This document shows, one piece after another, positions 33,334 to 41,489 of a DNA stretch of 41,698 bases. The position numbers were made by a program, and so were the translations under genes. Source of the DNA: a virus; the IMG/VR virus record IMGVR_UViG_3300033571_005405, positions 1 to 41,698 of that record; one strand, given 5' to 3'. The notes under the pieces are model-generated. The model had not been told where the DNA came from and searched no databases. It was given only the letters and a program-made list of their open reading frames with translations. Each line of letters starts with the position of its first letter. The first letter of the stretch is position 1.

Positions 33334-33408
33334 ATGAACGAAGAAACTCAACAAATGAATGATGTAATGACAACAATAGGTTCGTTAATTATATCCGCAA
33401 ACAGTTAA
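33334..33408 (+). CDS. Possible 24-aa peptide gene
   Basis: A short frame MNEETQQMNDVMTTIGSLIISANS begins 17 bases after the Cys-tail gene and ends 11 bases before the zinc-ribbon gene, on the same strand. It is rich in Glu, Gln, Ser and Thr and has no Cys. Upstream is an A-rich run (AAAAAAAATACT) like those before other starts here. It could be a small substrate or precursor peptide, or a chance frame. Confidence 0.35.
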   Translation: MNEETQQMNDVMTTIGSLIISANS

Positions 33409-33419
33409 ATTAAATTACA

Positions 33420-33695
33420 ATGGATATTATAGAAATAATCAACGCATGGAAAATTGCTAACAATCCAACGCCTAAGCAGGAAGAATTAGCAAAGTTAAGG
33501 GCTTCAATATGTGAAGTATGTCCATCAAAAAAAATTATAACTAAAAAATTAAAACTTGCAACCATATGTGGTGAATGTGGGTGTCCTATATCTAAAAAAA
33601 TATTTACCCCTAAATTTAATCCGTGTCCTTTAAAAAAATGGGGGGAAATTGATATTCAATATATACCCGAAAAAAATATAACAAGATTAATATAA
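33420..33695 (+). CDS. Small zinc-ribbon phage protein, 91 aa
   Basis: A helix (IIEIINAWKIANNPTPKQEELAKLRASIC) is followed by metal-binding Cys pairs: ICEVC, then ICGECGC and finally NPCPLKKW. The pattern C-x2-C, C-x2-C-x-C, CP is a zinc ribbon seen in small T4-like and marine phage proteins of unknown role. It starts 11 bases after the 24-aa frame and ends one base before the 2OG oxygenase, so it is part of the same operon. Confidence 0.65.
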   Translation: MDIIEIINAWKIANNPTPKQEELAKLRASICEVCPSKKIITKKLKLATICGECGCPISKKIFTPKFNPCPLKKWGEIDIQYIPEKNITRLI

Positions 33696-33696
33696 T

Positions 33697-34251
33697 ATGT
33701 TATTTATAAAAACAATTGAAGAATTTTTATCTAAAGAAGAATGTGATAATATTTTAAATAAATTTTTAAATGTCGATTTAAAGGTCGCGGAAGTAAGTGA
33801 TACAAAATCACTTACTTCACTATTAAAAATACGAGATTCTAAAGTAGTATTTACACAATTACCACATTACAAAAAAAAATTAGAAACTGTACTAAGAAAT
33901 GAAATAAAAATAAAAGGATTTGAATTGGATGAAATTGAAAATTTTCAATTTACAAAATATGAATTAAATGGTCATTATGATTGGCATACCGATTCAATGG
34001 ATTTTGATTATTATGCAAAAAGATTTTGTTCGGTAGTTATTCAATTAAATAATGAATATGATGGTGGCGAATTATTATATAAAGACCACAACGATGATGT
34101 AGTTGAATTTAAAAAAGGAGTTGGTAACTTATTTGTGTTTAATTCAAGTACATTACATAAAGTTAATCCAATAATAGGTGGTGAACGGTATTCTTTAGTA
34201 TCGTGGATATCATTAAAAGAAATTTCTAATTTTAAAAAAACATTAATATAA
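33697..34251 (+). CDS. 2OG-Fe(II) oxygenase (prolyl-hydroxylase type)
   Basis: This 184-residue protein has a complete iron and 2-oxoglutarate site: YDWHTDS (His97, Asp99), STLHKV (His154) and GERYSLVSW (Arg164). YDGGELLY and GNLFVFNSS are the usual intervening strands of the P4H/PiuC group. It would hydroxylate a peptide, sugar or lipid substrate using oxygen and 2-oxoglutarate. It shares its layout with a paralogue at 35970, although the two are strongly diverged. Confidence 0.88.
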   Translation: MLFIKTIEEFLSKEECDNILNKFLNVDLKVAEVSDTKSLTSLLKIRDSKVVFTQLPHYKKKLETVLRNEIKIKGFELDEIENFQFTKYELNGHYDWHTDSMDFDYYAKRFCSVVIQLNNEYDGGELLYKDHNDDVVEFKKGVGNLFVFNSSTLHKVNPIIGGERYSLVSWISLKEISNFKKTLI

Positions 34252-34252
34252 T

Positions 34253-34933
34253 ATGTCACTACTAATTAATGATGATTTAATATGGATTTCAGTTCCTAAG
34301 TGCGCATCACTCTCAATTGAGCGCGCCCTGGTAAGTTCAGATTTAGATATCAAATTCTACTCTGAATATAAATATAGCTTTAATAAACTCGGTAAACATG
34401 CCCATATAAAAAAATCCCACTTATTTAACGAAGTTGGAATTAGACCGACAGTGTGTATAACAAGAAATTGGATAGATAGGTGGTTAAGTGGTTTAGAGTT
34501 TATTTGGCAAGGGTTAATATCGGCTAATTATTCACCTATAATTCAATGGGAAGAAATTGATAATAATTTCATATATAACACATTTGATAGTAATTTTGGT
34601 AACAATATATATTATAGTAATGATTGGAATGATATCCTTAGTACTCTAGTTAAAAATTTAGATGAAACAAAATCAGATACACCAGGACTATTATGCGTAC
34701 TTCAATCACAAAACCATTGGAAAGAAAATCAACCATGTACATACGAATTTAATATAAAAGAGATTTATAAATTTGAAGAATTTATACAAAAAAGGTATGG
34801 GGTTTCATTTAAAATACCACATTTAAATACAACACCAAAAATAAAAAATAAAATAGAAATAAATGATGAATTAAAAAATCATATATGGAATGTATTTGAA
34901 AAACCATTTGAAAAACGAAATTCATTAATATAA
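34253..34933 (+). CDS. Sulfotransferase family protein
   Basis: The 226-residue protein has WISVPKCASLSIERAL (residues 11-26), matching the PAPS 5'-phosphosulfate loop (P-K-x-x-S). RPTVCITRNWIDRWLSGLEF (Arg71 and Ser79) matches the 3'-phosphate motif R-x7-S. A helical C-terminus with EIYKFEEFIQKRYGVSF follows, as in carbohydrate sulfotransferases. It would transfer sulfate from PAPS to a glycan hydroxyl; there is no membrane anchor, unlike Golgi enzymes. The gene starts one base after the oxygenase and shares one base with the radical SAM gene. Confidence 0.75.
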   Translation: MSLLINDDLIWISVPKCASLSIERALVSSDLDIKFYSEYKYSFNKLGKHAHIKKSHLFNEVGIRPTVCITRNWIDRWLSGLEFIWQGLISANYSPIIQWEEIDNNFIYNTFDSNFGNNIYYSNDWNDILSTLVKNLDETKSDTPGLLCVLQSQNHWKENQPCTYEFNIKEIYKFEEFIQKRYGVSFKIPHLNTTPKIKNKIEINDELKNHIWNVFEKPFEKRNSLI

Positions 34934-35973
34934 TGGTTGATTTAAAAAATTATACATGTAGTGTTCCATTTAATTCATTAGAAATACATAATAATGTTTG
35001 TTTTGTTTGTTGTCCATCATGGCTGCCAAATAAAATAGAACTTAGTGAGATACCCCTAAAAGATGTTTACAATAGTGAACCAATAGTTGACATAAGAAAT
35101 TCAATATTGGATGGTTCGTTTAAATATTGTAATAAGGAACTTTGTCCGTATTTAAGTAAATTACTAAACTATGGCGTGACATCAGGTCCTGTTAGCCTAA
35201 AATCAAATTCAAATATTAAAAGTCCAATCATAAAAAACAATACTCCTACTTACTTGGTTATGAATTTTGATAGAACTTGTAATTACAAATGTCCATCGTG
35301 CAGGGTAGATTTAATAGTAGAAAATAGTAAAGGAATCAAACGGGTTGAAAAAACAATAGAGGATATTGATAATTATTTTTCACAAAATGTTAAAACTCTT
35401 TATATTACCGGTTCAGGCGACCCATTTGTTTCGGTTGGGTTTAGGAATTATTTAAAAAATTTTAATCCTAAAAAATATCCAAATCTAAAATCAATACACT
35501 TACATACCAACGCCTCAATGTGGAATAAAGAAATGTGGGATTCAATGCCAAATGTACATAAATATGTACATAGTTGTGAAATTAGTATTGATGCAGGTAC
35601 ACGGGATACATATGAAAATAAAACAAGATTAGGTGGAAATTGGGATAACCTATTAAGCAATTTAAAATTTATAAGTACTCTACCAATATCTGTAAAGGCT
35701 TCATTTGTTGTGCAAGATACCAACTATATGGAAATGGAATTATTTTATAACTTAATGTATTCTATTTTTGGTAAAAAAGTAAATGTTTTTTTTGGTAAAA
35801 TAACAAATTGGGGAACATTTTCTGAAGGTGAATTTAAATTAAAACAAATATGGGATAGTGAACATCCTGAACATCATTTATTTAAAAAAGAGTTTAATAA
35901 AATATGGAAAAACACAAATCTATTTCATAATCTATATGAGTTCATCGATAATACAAATAAAACTTTAATATGA
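34933..35973 (+). CDS. Radical SAM enzyme with N-terminal Cys-rich domain
   Basis: This 346-residue protein has the cluster motif CNYKCPSC (Cys116, Cys120, Cys123), ITGSGDPF as the SAM-contact site (GGEP variant) and ISIDAGTRDTYENKTR in the barrel. The first ~75 residues hold Cys9, 23, 26, 27, 66 and 71 in CFVCCPSW...SFKYCNKELCPYL, likely binding auxiliary Fe-S clusters in a SPASM-like way but at the N-terminus. It differs from the radical SAM enzyme at 6667 in the auxiliary region. The reaction is unknown; peptide or sugar substrates are both plausible. It overlaps the next gene by 4 bases. Confidence 0.82.
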   Translation: MVDLKNYTCSVPFNSLEIHNNVCFVCCPSWLPNKIELSEIPLKDVYNSEPIVDIRNSILDGSFKYCNKELCPYLSKLLNYGVTSGPVSLKSNSNIKSPIIKNNTPTYLVMNFDRTCNYKCPSCRVDLIVENSKGIKRVEKTIEDIDNYFSQNVKTLYITGSGDPFVSVGFRNYLKNFNPKKYPNLKSIHLHTNASMWNKEMWDSMPNVHKYVHSCEISIDAGTRDTYENKTRLGGNWDNLLSNLKFISTLPISVKASFVVQDTNYMEMELFYNLMYSIFGKKVNVFFGKITNWGTFSEGEFKLKQIWDSEHPEHHLFKKEFNKIWKNTNLFHNLYEFIDNTNKTLI

Positions 35974-36470
35974 TTTTAAAAGAAAAAATCTTATTTAGTA
36001 AAGAGGAGTGTGAATCTATAATATCATATAACGACACGCATGTTACAAATTGGAGTATGGGTGACAGAAAATATAATTCACAACCAATTAATTATTCGTT
36101 AGAAAACAAATGGTTATTTGATAAACTTAGGAAATTTTTTGAAACCAATACTGAATTACAAATAATAAAATTAAAAAACCAAATTCATTTTCATAAATTT
36201 GTACAAGGAGACTGGTTTGGAAAACATAACGATGTTAGAGATAAAAGATTATACGCAGTTGGTGTATTATTAAATGATGAGTTTGAGGGTGGTGATTTTA
36301 AATTATACAATCCAAATGAAATAATATTAAACAAAGTAATTGGTAATACCTATATTTTTGATGTAAGAATAGCTCATGAGATATCTCCTATATTAAATGG
36401 TGAAAGATATTCATTATTATGGTTTTTACAACACGAACATATAAAAATAAAAACTAATAAATTAATATAA
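35970..36470 (+). CDS. 2OG-Fe(II) oxygenase, second copy
   Basis: The 166-residue protein has the iron ligands His86 and Asp88 (FGKHNDVRD) and His136 (RIAHEIS), and the 2OG-binding Arg146 (GERYSLLWF). FEGGDFKLY and GNTYIFD match the fold strands of the oxygenase at 33697. It starts in the stop of the radical SAM gene and shares one base with the following gene, so expression is coupled to both. Confidence 0.85.
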   Translation: MILKEKILFSKEECESIISYNDTHVTNWSMGDRKYNSQPINYSLENKWLFDKLRKFFETNTELQIIKLKNQIHFHKFVQGDWFGKHNDVRDKRLYAVGVLLNDEFEGGDFKLYNPNEIILNKVIGNTYIFDVRIAHEISPILNGERYSLLWFLQHEHIKIKTNKLI

Positions 36471-36913
36471 TGTTGGACTATATACTACATAAAAATAGTT
36501 TACCATTTACATCGGATGTAATACCATTATTGGTAATTAATTTAGATACGTTCGATTCTAATATCCCAATAATTAATCAATGTATTGAATTGTTTAATTC
36601 ACAATTAGAGTGGGATGGTATGTTTGATATATCTGAAGCAAGAAGACGTGTTGTCGGTGGTGATACCATGTATGTTGGAATCGATGATGAGGTATATTCA
36701 TATTTATGGGTAAATGATAATCCTAACTACTATTTTATATATAATGTATTTTCAAACAATATACGAAATAATCCGAATTACACCGGAAAAGATTTACTGT
36801 ATTCAGTAATCAAATCATACCTATTAGATAAAGATTGTAGGTGTGAAATAGATGAATGGAATATAAAATCAATTAATTTATTTAAAAAATTAGGATTTAT
36901 TCAAAATATATAA
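36470..36913 (+). CDS. GNAT-like acetyltransferase
   Basis: The C-terminal half of this 147-residue protein fits GNAT folds: FIYNVFSNN, then YTGKDLLYSVIKSYLLDKDC (acetyl-CoA loop and helix), then IDEWNIKSINLFKKLGFIQ. The last matches the 'N..s...y.k.GF' end of N-acetyltransferases. The N-terminal half is divergent. It ends the plus-strand operon, 92 bases before a convergent gene. Substrate not known; an amino-sugar or protein amine is possible. Confidence 0.6.
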   Translation: MLDYILHKNSLPFTSDVIPLLVINLDTFDSNIPIINQCIELFNSQLEWDGMFDISEARRRVVGGDTMYVGIDDEVYSYLWVNDNPNYYFIYNVFSNNIRNNPNYTGKDLLYSVIKSYLLDKDCRCEIDEWNIKSINLFKKLGFIQNI

Positions 36914-36965
36914 GTAATAATACGAGCATTTAAGTAAAATTTAATTTGATTTTTTTAAATGTTAT

Positions 36966-36984
36966 GGGCTAAAGGTTATAGCCC
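36966..36984. terminator. Hairpin between convergent genes
   Basis: GGGCTA (36966-36971) pairs with TAGCCC (36979-36984) around a 7-base loop, in the gap between the convergent genes ending at 36913 (+) and 37006 (-). A second 8-bp stem (AATTTGTC/GACAAATT, 36988-37006) lies next to it. No T-run directly follows the GC-rich stem on either strand, so termination may be weak or work from both hairpins together. Confidence 0.55.
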
Positions 36985-37005
36985 TCTAATTTGTCTTTGA
37001 CAAAT

Positions 37006-37677
37006 TTACCTATTATCGATGTAAATCATTACTTCAGTAAATGATTCAATGAATTCATCAGTCCAAAGTTTTTCCTCAATATTGTATCCATTGTAAGACC
37101 TAACTTTAAAATTAGGGAATAATCTTAAATAAGTGTCTCTGAATATTCTGAACTTTTCCTTTAATTCAGGAGTTCTTAAGTGCCACTCACCAACTATTTT
37201 TTTAACATTTTGTTTAATCCATAAAAGATTTTCAGAGTTGAATATGTCATATTCACCACCCTCACAATCAGACTTTAAAAAATCTATTTTTTGAATATTA
37301 AAGTCTTTAATTACTTTTTTAAATGTTGTAGAAAAATACTTTCCACTATCACCAACATCAAATACATATTCGAATGGAAATTCTCCAATGTGATTTGAAA
37401 TACCTTTGTTAATGTGTGTTACAGGTCCCTTACGGGTATTTAAAACTAAAGTCTTAAACTCTTCAAAACTTGGTTCAAACGTGAATACATGAGAAGGATT
37501 TTTCTCCAATATCGAATAAGTAAATGGACCCAAACTGGCGCCAACATCAAATACGACATCACCCTCCTCAACTTCAAAATATCTTTCATAAACTTTATCT
37601 ATGAAGATTTCCCTCTCAACTATTTCTTTGAAACCTTCGTGACATTCAGGTTCCCATATAAATTTACTTGTATCCAT
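37006..37677 (-). CDS. FkbM-family methyltransferase
   Basis: The 223-residue enzyme has DVVFDVGASLGPFTYSIL (SAM-binding motif I), HVFTFEPSFEEFKTLVLN (acidic second strand), then IQKIDFLKSDCEGGEYDIF, the FkbM hallmark 'K.D.EG.E'. FkbM-type enzymes O-methylate sugars and polyketides. It shares one base with the giant glycosyltransferase upstream, so it is the last gene of the minus-strand operon 37006-41419. Confidence 0.88.
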   Translation of the reverse strand: MDTSKFIWEPECHEGFKEIVEREIFIDKVYERYFEVEEGDVVFDVGASLGPFTYSILEKNPSHVFTFEPSFEEFKTLVLNTRKGPVTHINKGISNHIGEFPFEYVFDVGDSGKYFSTTFKKVIKDFNIQKIDFLKSDCEGGEYDIFNSENLLWIKQNVKKIVGEWHLRTPELKEKFRIFRDTYLRLFPNFKVRSYNGYNIEEKLWTDEFIESFTEVMIYIDNR

Positions 37678-40600
37678 TATAATAAGTGTTGTATTTGGTC
37701 AATCACCATTTTTGAGGTGATTGTTGTATGACATTCAAACTGTCTCTTAGTTCCTTTATGGACAGGGCACCAATCCCAATCTCCTTTATCAAATTTGAAT
37801 ACAGGGTTATTCCAACATCCATTACAAACGTCAAGTTTTACAATTCGAGTACAGTTTGTGGTAAACTCATGGTCAGGTTCGGTGAAGTTACTAATCATAA
37901 CAACGTGTTTACCCATACCCCAAGCTAACCAGCTTAAACCACTCGATAGACCGATAAAGAACTCACTATGGTGAATAACGTTCATTGTGTTCTCTATTGA
38001 TGTGTCCAATATTTGTTCTGTGTTGTTAAATGGGTTTTTTTCTTTGGAAACATTAATTACTTTATAACCTAACGAATGTAGATGGTTAATTAAACCTTGC
38101 CAACCTTCTTTGGTCCAGAACTTACATCCTGATGTTGAGTTAGTCGCGATTGAAACGTATTTCTGTTCGTAAGGTCTTTTACCTATAACATAATCGATTC
38201 TTGGTTGAATCTCAGTATAATCTAACCCTAAAATGTTTGTTGATGCTTGTTGTAAAGATATTGTATTTGGCATTTCAGGCTCTCTATCTGGATTATAATA
38301 CCATCCAATATTATACATTGCATTTAGATTATTAACAGATACTCCGGGTGTAACAAATTCAAGTTCAGGATAAGTTTTTTCAAATAGGTTATTCCAAAAT
38401 GTTGAGACAATGACAGTACAGTTATGTTTCTTTTTGAATTCAAGCGCGTATGGTATCCAAGCAACTGAATCACCTAATGATTTACTATCAAATGATATAT
38501 AAACTCGTTTATTCGTTAAGTTTAAAGTTTCGTTATATATTATTTGGTTATTTGAAGTTATTCTTGTTCTCCACTTTGTATAATAACTACGATTTAGTTT
38601 AACCCAGCTATTAACTCCAATTTCGTTGGTGTAATGATTAACACCTTTTTCGTCAAAAAACTCTATTTTATATTTTTTATCCGTATTACCTTTAATTTCT
38701 AAAAATGGGTTATTAACAAAATGTTGAAAAATTTGAATTTCAGAGTTCATCATTTTTTGTTTGTTGAACCCCCCATTCATTATCTTACTATATAGATTTA
38801 TGTGTTGTTCTGCAAATAATTTAACTCCCTCTGTACTTAGTCTTTGGTTATTTAATACTTGGTTATTAATTGATAATAAAGTATCTTTTGTTTTGTTAAT
38901 ATCATCATCCATTGGGTGTATGTATTGGGTGAACATATCTATATATTGTGGAAGATTCCTTGATAGGGTTGGGAGACCGTATGATATGGACTCACGTAAT
39001 ACTAATGGGTTACATTCCCAAGTTGAATTAAACATAAAGATGTCAGCCGCGGTTAGAAAAAGGTCCACATCATTTCTTTCACCCCAAATGGTAACATTTG
39101 ATGGTAAGTCTTTCATGATTGGTTCCCAATATTCTCTAAAGTTTGGTGCTTGATTCCCAACAAAATGGAAATGATATTCAGGGTTGGTGTCTTTTATTAG
39201 ACGGGCAAGTTCTACACCCTCTTTTTGGTTCTTACCCTGAGTCCATAATCCAACATTAAGAATATGTTTTTTATTAATGTCAAAACCTAATTTTAATTTT
39301 GCATCAATCTTTTGTGTTGATGTTGGGGTTTTATCCTCAATTGGAAATTCAAGTACTTCTCCGTATGACGGCATTTCTTTGAAGGTATTTTCTTTATGCC
39401 ATGGAGAACAATACGCATAAGCCTCAGGGTTAAAATGTTTCTCTAAGTTAGGTTTGAAGATTATGTTATGACAAGTCTCTACTATTCTCCAAGTTCTATC
39501 GTTTTTGTATAGATAGTTCATTAGTTCCGAAGACATTGGGTTATGGAAATCAAATGCTTCAATCATTTCATCTAAATGGATAATGTCAAACTCATTTTCT
39601 TCTATGATTTTTACTAATTCCATTTTATCCGTCCCTAAGGTCCAAAAATGAGATTGTGGTATTAGTTCTTTAATCCTATTTTTCTGTACAACGTAGTGGT
39701 CACTATGGTTTGAATATTCAACAACAAACAACTCAAGGTTATTTGAATATTGTAATAACGATTCAATTCGTTTTAATAAGAATGATGGCATTCCTCCGGT
39801 AGATAAGTGAGGGGCTAAAAATAATATTTTAGTTTTTGTTTGAATAGTATTATCAATTATTTCAAACATTTTATCAATTTCTGATTGACGTTTCTCTCCA
39901 TGAAAAACTTTTATATTATTTTTGTTCTCAGGTATTCGATAAAAGTCTTTGACCAATGTGTTCTTTTTTGTGTTAAACTTAAAAAAATGTTTTAAAGTAT
40001 CAGCGCCATCAACATTTATATATGAAATTGGTAACCCTTCATGGTTTGGGTTTATCTTCCATGTTAATACATTATATAATGTTTCTTCGTGATATGGCGC
40101 AATATCTTTTAATGAAACTAATTTTGGTAAAATATCTTTAGTTTCTTTCCAAGTTCTTAAAAAATCTTTTGTTTTTGAATTACCGACCAAAATATTTGTG
40201 GTTCTATAATAACTTCTTTGATTTGGCTGTAGTCCCATAAATTTCATTAATGGCCATTCTAAAGTATTTTCATAATCAATAGTACCATCTTCTTTCCAAA
40301 ATGGGTTTCCAACCAAAGAACCGTCAGGTCTAATTAATAAAACATATTCGTGTGGTCCTAAAGTTGCTAATGGAAATTCTTTTATTACATTACAATAATC
40401 AAATAGTTCGTCAATATTTTTATTTACAAGACTATCGGAGTCAATATAAATCCATTCATCAATAATTGAAGATGCTTCTAACATTACGTCAATTTTGGCG
40501 CCTAACGCTAAGTATGTTCTAATTTGTGGTCTATTAACATATAAATTACCGTTAATATCTGAAACAAAACTTGATTCATCAATTTCAGGGAGATTTAGGT

Positions 40601-40760
40601 CTAATCTAATACAAGTTGATTCTTTTTGTAATTTGTCCGACCCATCATAATCTATTGTATAAACAAAAATTTTATAGTTAGAATATTTTTGAATACTTTT
40701 AATTAAATTTAATGTTATATGTTCGTAATTTTCTGTTGTGTGAGTTATAAATGCTCTCAT
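37677..40760 (-). CDS. Triple glycosyltransferase: GT-A + GT4 + TibC/Aah-type heptosyltransferase
   Basis: Three enzyme domains in 1027 residues. Residues 1-~290 form a GT-A domain with AFITHTTENYEHITLNLIKS and a DxD in WIYIDSDSLV (107-109). Residues ~311-655 form a GT4 GT-B domain with ILFLAPHLSTGGMPSFL, LNVGLWTQGKNQKEG and FNSTWECNPLVLRESISYGLPTL. Residues ~690-1027 match autotransporter heptosyltransferases (TibC/Aah): ISFDSKSLGDSVAWIPYALEF, IGWYYNPDREPEMPNTISLQQAS, IATNSTSGCKFWTKEGWQGL, FFIGLSSGLSWLAWGMG. Its cysteine motif VCNGCWN...GDWDWCPVHKGTKRQFEC (Cys979, 982, 998, 1010) is the site that binds iron in TibC. Known family members glycosylate adhesin serines with heptose; here the target may be a virion protein. 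Confidence 0.85.
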   Translation of the reverse strand: MRAFITHTTENYEHITLNLIKSIQKYSNYKIFVYTIDYDGSDKLQKESTCIRLDLNLPEIDESSFVSDINGNLYVNRPQIRTYLALGAKIDVMLEASSIIDEWIYIDSDSLVNKNIDELFDYCNVIKEFPLATLGPHEYVLLIRPDGSLVGNPFWKEDGTIDYENTLEWPLMKFMGLQPNQRSYYRTTNILVGNSKTKDFLRTWKETKDILPKLVSLKDIAPYHEETLYNVLTWKINPNHEGLPISYINVDGADTLKHFFKFNTKKNTLVKDFYRIPENKNNIKVFHGEKRQSEIDKMFEIIDNTIQTKTKILFLAPHLSTGGMPSFLLKRIESLLQYSNNLELFVVEYSNHSDHYVVQKNRIKELIPQSHFWTLGTDKMELVKIIEENEFDIIHLDEMIEAFDFHNPMSSELMNYLYKNDRTWRIVETCHNIIFKPNLEKHFNPEAYAYCSPWHKENTFKEMPSYGEVLEFPIEDKTPTSTQKIDAKLKLGFDINKKHILNVGLWTQGKNQKEGVELARLIKDTNPEYHFHFVGNQAPNFREYWEPIMKDLPSNVTIWGERNDVDLFLTAADIFMFNSTWECNPLVLRESISYGLPTLSRNLPQYIDMFTQYIHPMDDDINKTKDTLLSINNQVLNNQRLSTEGVKLFAEQHINLYSKIMNGGFNKQKMMNSEIQIFQHFVNNPFLEIKGNTDKKYKIEFFDEKGVNHYTNEIGVNSWVKLNRSYYTKWRTRITSNNQIIYNETLNLTNKRVYISFDSKSLGDSVAWIPYALEFKKKHNCTVIVSTFWNNLFEKTYPELEFVTPGVSVNNLNAMYNIGWYYNPDREPEMPNTISLQQASTNILGLDYTEIQPRIDYVIGKRPYEQKYVSIATNSTSGCKFWTKEGWQGLINHLHSLGYKVINVSKEKNPFNNTEQILDTSIENTMNVIHHSEFFIGLSSGLSWLAWGMGKHVVMISNFTEPDHEFTTNCTRIVKLDVCNGCWNNPVFKFDKGDWDWCPVHKGTKRQFECHTTITSKMVIDQIQHLL

Positions 40761-40777
40761 AATTCTAATTTGAGTTA

Positions 40778-41419
40778 TTAAATGTTATCATACCTTTTTC
40801 TATGTATTTTTTTTAACCACCAACTACCAAACCATTCGTTAGTAACCTGTGAGTGATATTCATTTTGTGCGCAAAATTCGTCAACAGCAGGATTAACTCC
40901 GAATACACCATGATAAAAGTTTGAACTATAAATGTGTTTGTCTTTTCCATTTGGGGAGAAATTTGGGTCATTATACCAATCCATATTAATGTAATCGTGA
41001 CCACACAAATAACCACCTTCTTTGACTTTTGGATACCATAAATTAATATCTTGTACTACATAATCATATGCATGGTTTGCATCGATATAAACGAAATCTA
41101 ATGAATTGTCTTCAAACATATTTGCCGCAATCTCAGAGGCGGCTCTTACCATTACAGCTCTGTCTTCATGACCACTAATATTTTTCATAGCTTCACTATA
41201 AACACCGTTTTCAAAGTTATTATGATTACTTGAATCCAAATATTCTTTGTCAGATAATGGTCTCCAAACATCAACCATATATAATGTTCCTTCCCAATTT
41301 TCTAATATCTCTTTAGAAAATTCACCTTTGAAAGTTCCAACCTCAACACCTTTACCATTAGGGAATTCCTTACCTATAGTGTTTATTAGTTCAATTCTTG
41401 TGATATCCCTTTTTTCCAT
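40778..41419 (-). CDS. Class I SAM methyltransferase (Methyltransf_24 type)
   Basis: The 213-residue protein has GKGVEVGTFKGEFSKEIL (SAM motif I), LYMVDVWRPL, and SLDFVYIDANHAYDYVVQDINLWYPKVKEGGYLCGHDY, the Methyltransf_24 pattern of an acidic 'IDa.H.Y..v..D...w...vk.GG...GHD' block. The His/Asp pairs may hold a metal, as in macrocin O-methyltransferase-like enzymes. It is a second member of the group besides 2053-2781 but not a close copy. It is the first gene of the minus operon; the upstream 38 bases are nearly pure A/T. Confidence 0.8.
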   Translation of the reverse strand: MEKRDITRIELINTIGKEFPNGKGVEVGTFKGEFSKEILENWEGTLYMVDVWRPLSDKEYLDSSNHNNFENGVYSEAMKNISGHEDRAVMVRAASEIAANMFEDNSLDFVYIDANHAYDYVVQDINLWYPKVKEGGYLCGHDYINMDWYNDPNFSPNGKDKHIYSSNFYHGVFGVNPAVDEFCAQNEYHSQVTNEWFGSWWLKKIHRKRYDNI

Positions 41420-41457
41420 ACAAATTTATTTAAAAATATATTAAAAATTAAAATAAA

Positions 41458-41489
41458 AAAAAGGGAATAGTGGCGAACTTTCCCTTTTT
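41458..41489. terminator. Bidirectional intrinsic terminator
   Basis: AAAAAGGGAA (41458-41467) pairs with TTCCCTTTTT (41480-41489). AGT/ACT pairing inside leaves a GGCGA loop. An A-run on one side and a T-run on the other mean both strands read as a stem followed by U. It separates the 59-aa gene at the right edge from the methyltransferase operon. Confidence 0.82.

Noticed and set aside
1357-36913. Bacterial O-antigen or capsule locus
   Set aside because: No Wzx, Wzy, ABC transporter or any transmembrane protein is seen, and phage fibre and phage-type orphan genes are present; it cannot be fully excluded without flanking sequence.
41420-41435. TAAATTTG upstream of the minus-strand methyltransferase as a Bacteroidota -7 element
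   Set aside because: It ends one base before the ATG, so transcription would start inside the gene, and no TTTG is at the right upstream distance.
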